DNA of 7,164 nt from Campylobacteraceae bacterium (GTDB lineage Bacteria > Campylobacterota > Campylobacteria > Campylobacterales > Sulfurovaceae), in the NCBI GenBank assembly GCA_027030605.1, contig JALVEV010000267.1, positions 1 to 7,164 on the forward strand. The letters run 5' to 3'. Numbering within the stretch: the stretch's first letter is position 1; each line of letters starts with the position of its first letter. Positions 5,027 to 7,164 of the stretch are shown here, in pieces. Below the pieces are notes generated by a model. The model saw only the letters and a list, made by a program, of their open reading frames with translations. It searched no databases and was not told the DNA's origin. The position numbers and the translations under genes are program-made.

Positions 5027-5497
5027 ATGTTAGAAATTGGTGATACCATACCAGATTTTTGTCTACCCAACCAAGATGAAGAGGAGATATGTTTTAGAGA
5101 CATTAAAGGACGATGGATAGTTCTCTACTTCTACCCAAAAGATAATACCCCAGGGTGTACCACAGAGGCGTGTGACTTTACAGAGGCTCTGCCTAATTTT
5201 ACAGCACTTGAAGCTATTGTCTTAGGGGTTAGCCCTGACTCTCCTAAAAAGCATAGAAACTTTATTGAGAAGAAGGGTTTAAAGATTACACTTCTAGCCG
5301 ATGAAGAGAAAGAGCTGTGTAAAAAGTTTGGAGTATGGCAACTCAAAAAGAACTATGGTCGAGAGTATATGGGAGTAGTAAGAAGTACTTTTTTAATTGC
5401 ACCTAATGGAACATTGGCTTACAAGTGGGAAAAGGTAAGAGTTAAAGGGCATGTCGATGAGGTTAAAACAAAACTAGAGGAATTAAAAGCCCAATAG
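5027..5497 (+). CDS. bcp: Thioredoxin-dependent peroxiredoxin, PrxQ/Bcp type
   Basis: Cytoplasmic thiol peroxidase that reduces hydrogen peroxide and organic hydroperoxides with electrons from thioredoxin. The 156 residues match the family length. The active site PKDNTPGCTTEAC (37-49) contains the peroxidatic C44 with T41 and P42, and C49 five residues later as the resolving cysteine, the helix-type CX4C layout of PrxQ. R119 in VVRSTFLI is the conserved active-site arginine. FYPKDNTPGCT and GVSPDSPKKHRNF (67-79) are family signatures. Extra Cys occur at 12, 22 and 98. The ATG is preceded by AAGGA at 7-base spacing. Together with the cytochromes this suggests an organism exposed to oxygen. The gene faces the penicillin-binding protein gene, and its stop codon lies in the shared hairpin. 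Confidence 0.93.
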   Translation: MLEIGDTIPDFCLPNQDEEEICFRDIKGRWIVLYFYPKDNTPGCTTEACDFTEALPNFTALEAIVLGVSPDSPKKHRNFIEKKGLKITLLADEEKELCKKFGVWQLKKNYGREYMGVVRSTFLIAPNGTLAYKWEKVRVKGHVDEVKTKLEELKAQ

Positions 5498-5515
5498 AAT
5501 ATTGAGCTTTTAATT
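5481..5515. terminator. Bidirectional hairpin covering both convergent stop codons
   Basis: AATTAAAAGC-c-CAATA (5481-5496) pairs with TATTG-a-GCTTTTAATT (5500-5515) through a 3-base GAA loop: 15 base pairs with one C-A mismatch. The peroxiredoxin TAG (5495-5497) runs into the loop, and the penicillin-binding protein stop (5514-5516, minus strand) lies at the base of the stem. Each strand has a short T-run (TTTTAATT) on the descending arm, so it can serve both directions, though no long T-tract follows the stem. Confidence 0.65.
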
Positions 5516-7164
5516 AGAATGGGTCAACATCTCCATAAGGATTTGTTTCAGATTTTGTTGTAGCAGGAAGAGGTGAAATATCGGTATAGAGCTCAGTTCT
5601 AACTCCATTCTTCATATTATATACACCCTCTGGAACTTTAAACTTTTTAGGTAAATAAGGATACATCTTGTAGAGATGCTTAAAGAAGTAGGCAAAAGCA
5701 GGAGCCGATGTCCCTCCACCTGTACCACCCCTTCCAATTGGTTTGTTGTTGTCTCTTCCCATCCAAACAATAACCTCTTCAGCAGGAGAGTACCCACAGA
5801 ACCATGCATCGACATTTTTGTTAGTAGTTCCTGTTTTCCCAACTACTTCAACCCCAGGAACTTTAGCATTTCTACCTGTACCTCTAAGGACAATATCTCT
5901 TAAAATACTGGTCATTAAGTAAGCTTGAGGTGGTGTAGTAAAATCTTTTATCTCTTGCGTCTTACTCTCATAGATAACCGTTCCATCACGAGCAAGTACT
6001 TTAGTAACAAGCCTTGGTTCTATCATGTGACCACCATTGGCAAAGGCAGAGTAAATCTGTGCCATTTTGACAGGGCTTAGTCCAAGATTCCCTAATGAAA
6101 TAGACATATCATGAGGAATTTTAGGAATATTAAGTTGCTCTAGCTTTTCAAGAACTCTTTTTAGTCCAATCTCTGTGACTAAGTTAATTGTAGCAAGGTT
6201 GCGTGAGTGAACAAGTGCTTCACGAAGTGTTATAAAGCCTTCAAAGTTATTCTCATAGTTTTTAGGTCTCCAAACTTTACGTTTTCCATTACTGTAGTAT
6301 TGGAATGTTCTAGCAACATCAGTTAGTTCAGTAGCAGGGTTATAGCCCATATCTAAAGCAATCTGGTAGATAAAAGGTTTAAAGGCAGAACCAGGTTGCC
6401 GTTGCATCATGGTAGCACGGTTGTATGCCGATTTTTTATAGTCAACTCCACCAACCATCGCTTTTATATTTCCTGTGGTATTTTCTACAACAAGAATAGC
6501 ACCATTGAGTGTTGTCTTTTTAGGATTTTCGCGACGTTTTTTTGCAATTCTTCTATGTGCATACCGTAGTGCTTCACGGGCTAATTTTTGTTGCTTCATA
6601 TCAATACTAGTATAGATAGTATACCCACCACTATAGATATCAGGAAACTCTTTTTTTAAGCGTCGAACTACTTCATCGGTTATATAGGGAGCGATATTTT
6701 GAGTTAAAGTATCTTTATAGATAGTTGGAATCTCTTTAATGGCATCCAAATAGGTCTCTTCTGTAATCCACCCAAGTTTTCTCATACGAGCCAAAATCGT
6801 CCCAGCTCTTGTTAGGGCTTTATCTAAATGGCGAGTAGGGTCATATGAGCTAGGAGCTTTCATTAGTCCAGCAAGAAGAGCAGACTCTTTTAATGTAAGC
6901 TCATCAAGATTTTTTCTAAAGTAGCCTCTTGCTGCTGTTTTAATTCCATAATACCCATGCCCAAAAAACATCTCATTTAGGTAACGCTCTAAGATTTGCT
7001 CTTTGGTTAGCTCATTCTCAATTTTCATAGCTAAGATTGCCTCTTTCATCTTTCGAGTATAGCTTCTCTCACTACTTAAAATGGTATTTTTAACCAATTG
7101 TTGTGTTAAGGTACTTCCCCCTTCAACTTTATGCCCAGCCTTAAAGTTTCTTATCGCAGCTCTA
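5514..7164 (-). CDS. Class A penicillin-binding protein 1A, 5' end outside window
   Basis: Bifunctional peptidoglycan synthase: a GT51 transglycosylase that polymerises lipid II and a transpeptidase that cross-links stem peptides, anchored in the inner membrane facing the periplasm. Read leftwards, 549 residues are visible; the membrane anchor and first glycosyltransferase motif (EDxxF) lie beyond 7164. The fragment begins in the GT51 domain: EGGSTLTQQLVKN (about 14-26), RKMKEAILAMKIE (about 37-49) and ILERYLNEMFFGHGYYGIKTAARGYF. The transpeptidase motifs are complete: SAFK with nucleophile Ser at 6387-6389 (residue 259), SRN (320-322) and KTGTT (443-447). The protein ends soon after the catalytic domain, with no extra C-terminal domain. 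An internal TTG at 7097 falls within LTQQLVKN, so it is not the start; the frame is open to the window edge. It converges on the peroxiredoxin gene. It resembles PBP1A more than PBP1B, by eye. Confidence 0.93.
   Translation of the reverse strand, partial: RAAIRNFKAGHKVEGGSTLTQQLVKNTILSSERSYTRKMKEAILAMKIENELTKEQILERYLNEMFFGHGYYGIKTAARGYFRKNLDELTLKESALLAGLMKAPSSYDPTRHLDKALTRAGTILARMRKLGWITEETYLDAIKEIPTIYKDTLTQNIAPYITDEVVRRLKKEFPDIYSGGYTIYTSIDMKQQKLAREALRYAHRRIAKKRRENPKKTTLNGAILVVENTTGNIKAMVGGVDYKKSAYNRATMMQRQPGSAFKPFIYQIALDMGYNPATELTDVARTFQYYSNGKRKVWRPKNYENNFEGFITLREALVHSRNLATINLVTEIGLKRVLEKLEQLNIPKIPHDMSISLGNLGLSPVKMAQIYSAFANGGHMIEPRLVTKVLARDGTVIYESKTQEIKDFTTPPQAYLMTSILRDIVLRGTGRNAKVPGVEVVGKTGTTNKNVDAWFCGYSPAEEVIVWMGRDNNKPIGRGGTGGGTSAPAFAYFFKHLYKMYPYLPKKFKVPEGVYNMKNGVRTELYTDISPLPATTKSETNPYGDVDPF

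Noticed and set aside
5131..5346. 71-codon ORF on the minus strand
   Set aside because: Antisense shadow of the peroxiredoxin active-site region; composition rich in Ser and Phe as expected of a shadow frame.
5612..5903. Overlapping ORFs of about 75 codons on both strands (5612-5842 minus, 5676-5903 plus)
   Set aside because: Both sit inside the transpeptidase domain of the penicillin-binding protein, which is intact with its KTG motif; no ribosome binding sites.
7095..7097. TTG as start of the penicillin-binding protein
   Set aside because: It encodes Leu within LTQQLVKN of the GT51 domain, and the frame stays open with family sequence (EGGSTLTQQ) to the window edge.
1..7164. CRISPR array, tRNA/rRNA, insertion sequence, prophage, toxin-antitoxin or defence system
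   Set aside because: No regularly spaced repeats, no cloverleaf, no transposase or integrase motifs, and every sizeable gene but one belongs to a recognisable housekeeping or redox family. The 67-aa ORF has no partner gene typical of a toxin-antitoxin pair.

Overview
This is an AT-rich stretch of ordinary bacterial chromosome. The gene set points to a member of the Campylobacterota (Epsilonproteobacteria), probably of the Sulfurovum/Sulfurimonas/Arcobacter kind. The pointers are a small monohaem c553-type cytochrome, AT-rich coding DNA, and promoters with a TATAAT-like -10 behind a T-rich tract and no clear -35. The organism assignment is inference; there is no rRNA or other marker gene in the window.

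Layout. Positions 1-271 (minus) hold the first 90 codons of a branched-chain amino acid aminotransferase (ilvE), cut by the window edge. A divergent control region (272-398) contains an 8-codon micro-ORF just ahead of a 478-aa AsmA/TamB-like envelope protein (399-1835, plus). A short gap with a perfect FNR/CRP-like palindrome (1839-1858) leads to a periplasmic c-type cytochrome (1915-2196) that ends in a clear hairpin terminator. A strong promoter then serves an NAD(P)-dependent aldehyde dehydrogenase (2324-3775). Next comes a probable two-gene unit: a four-helix DUF420/CtaM-like membrane protein (start best placed at 3849) and, 4 bases after its stop, a DUF523/TudS-like iron-sulfur desulfidase (4354-4800). 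A 67-aa acidic protein (4784-4987, minus) overlaps the 3' end of the latter and shares a compact two-way promoter region with a PrxQ/Bcp peroxiredoxin (5027-5497, plus). The peroxiredoxin converges on a class A penicillin-binding protein (minus, 5514 to beyond 7164), with a palindromic hairpin over both stop codons.

How the genes relate. There is no single pathway. Cytochrome c, the DUF420 protein, the peroxiredoxin and the Fe-S protein share a respiratory/redox flavour. The AsmA-like protein and the penicillin-binding protein act in the envelope. I see no mobile element, CRISPR array, tRNA/rRNA, prophage or defence system, and no sign of a new multigene system. The points worth a second look are regulatory (micro-ORF, FNR-like palindrome, overlapping promoters, stop-codon hairpin) and a few family-level questions (DUF420 in a probable cbb3-only organism, TudS role, 67-aa unknown).
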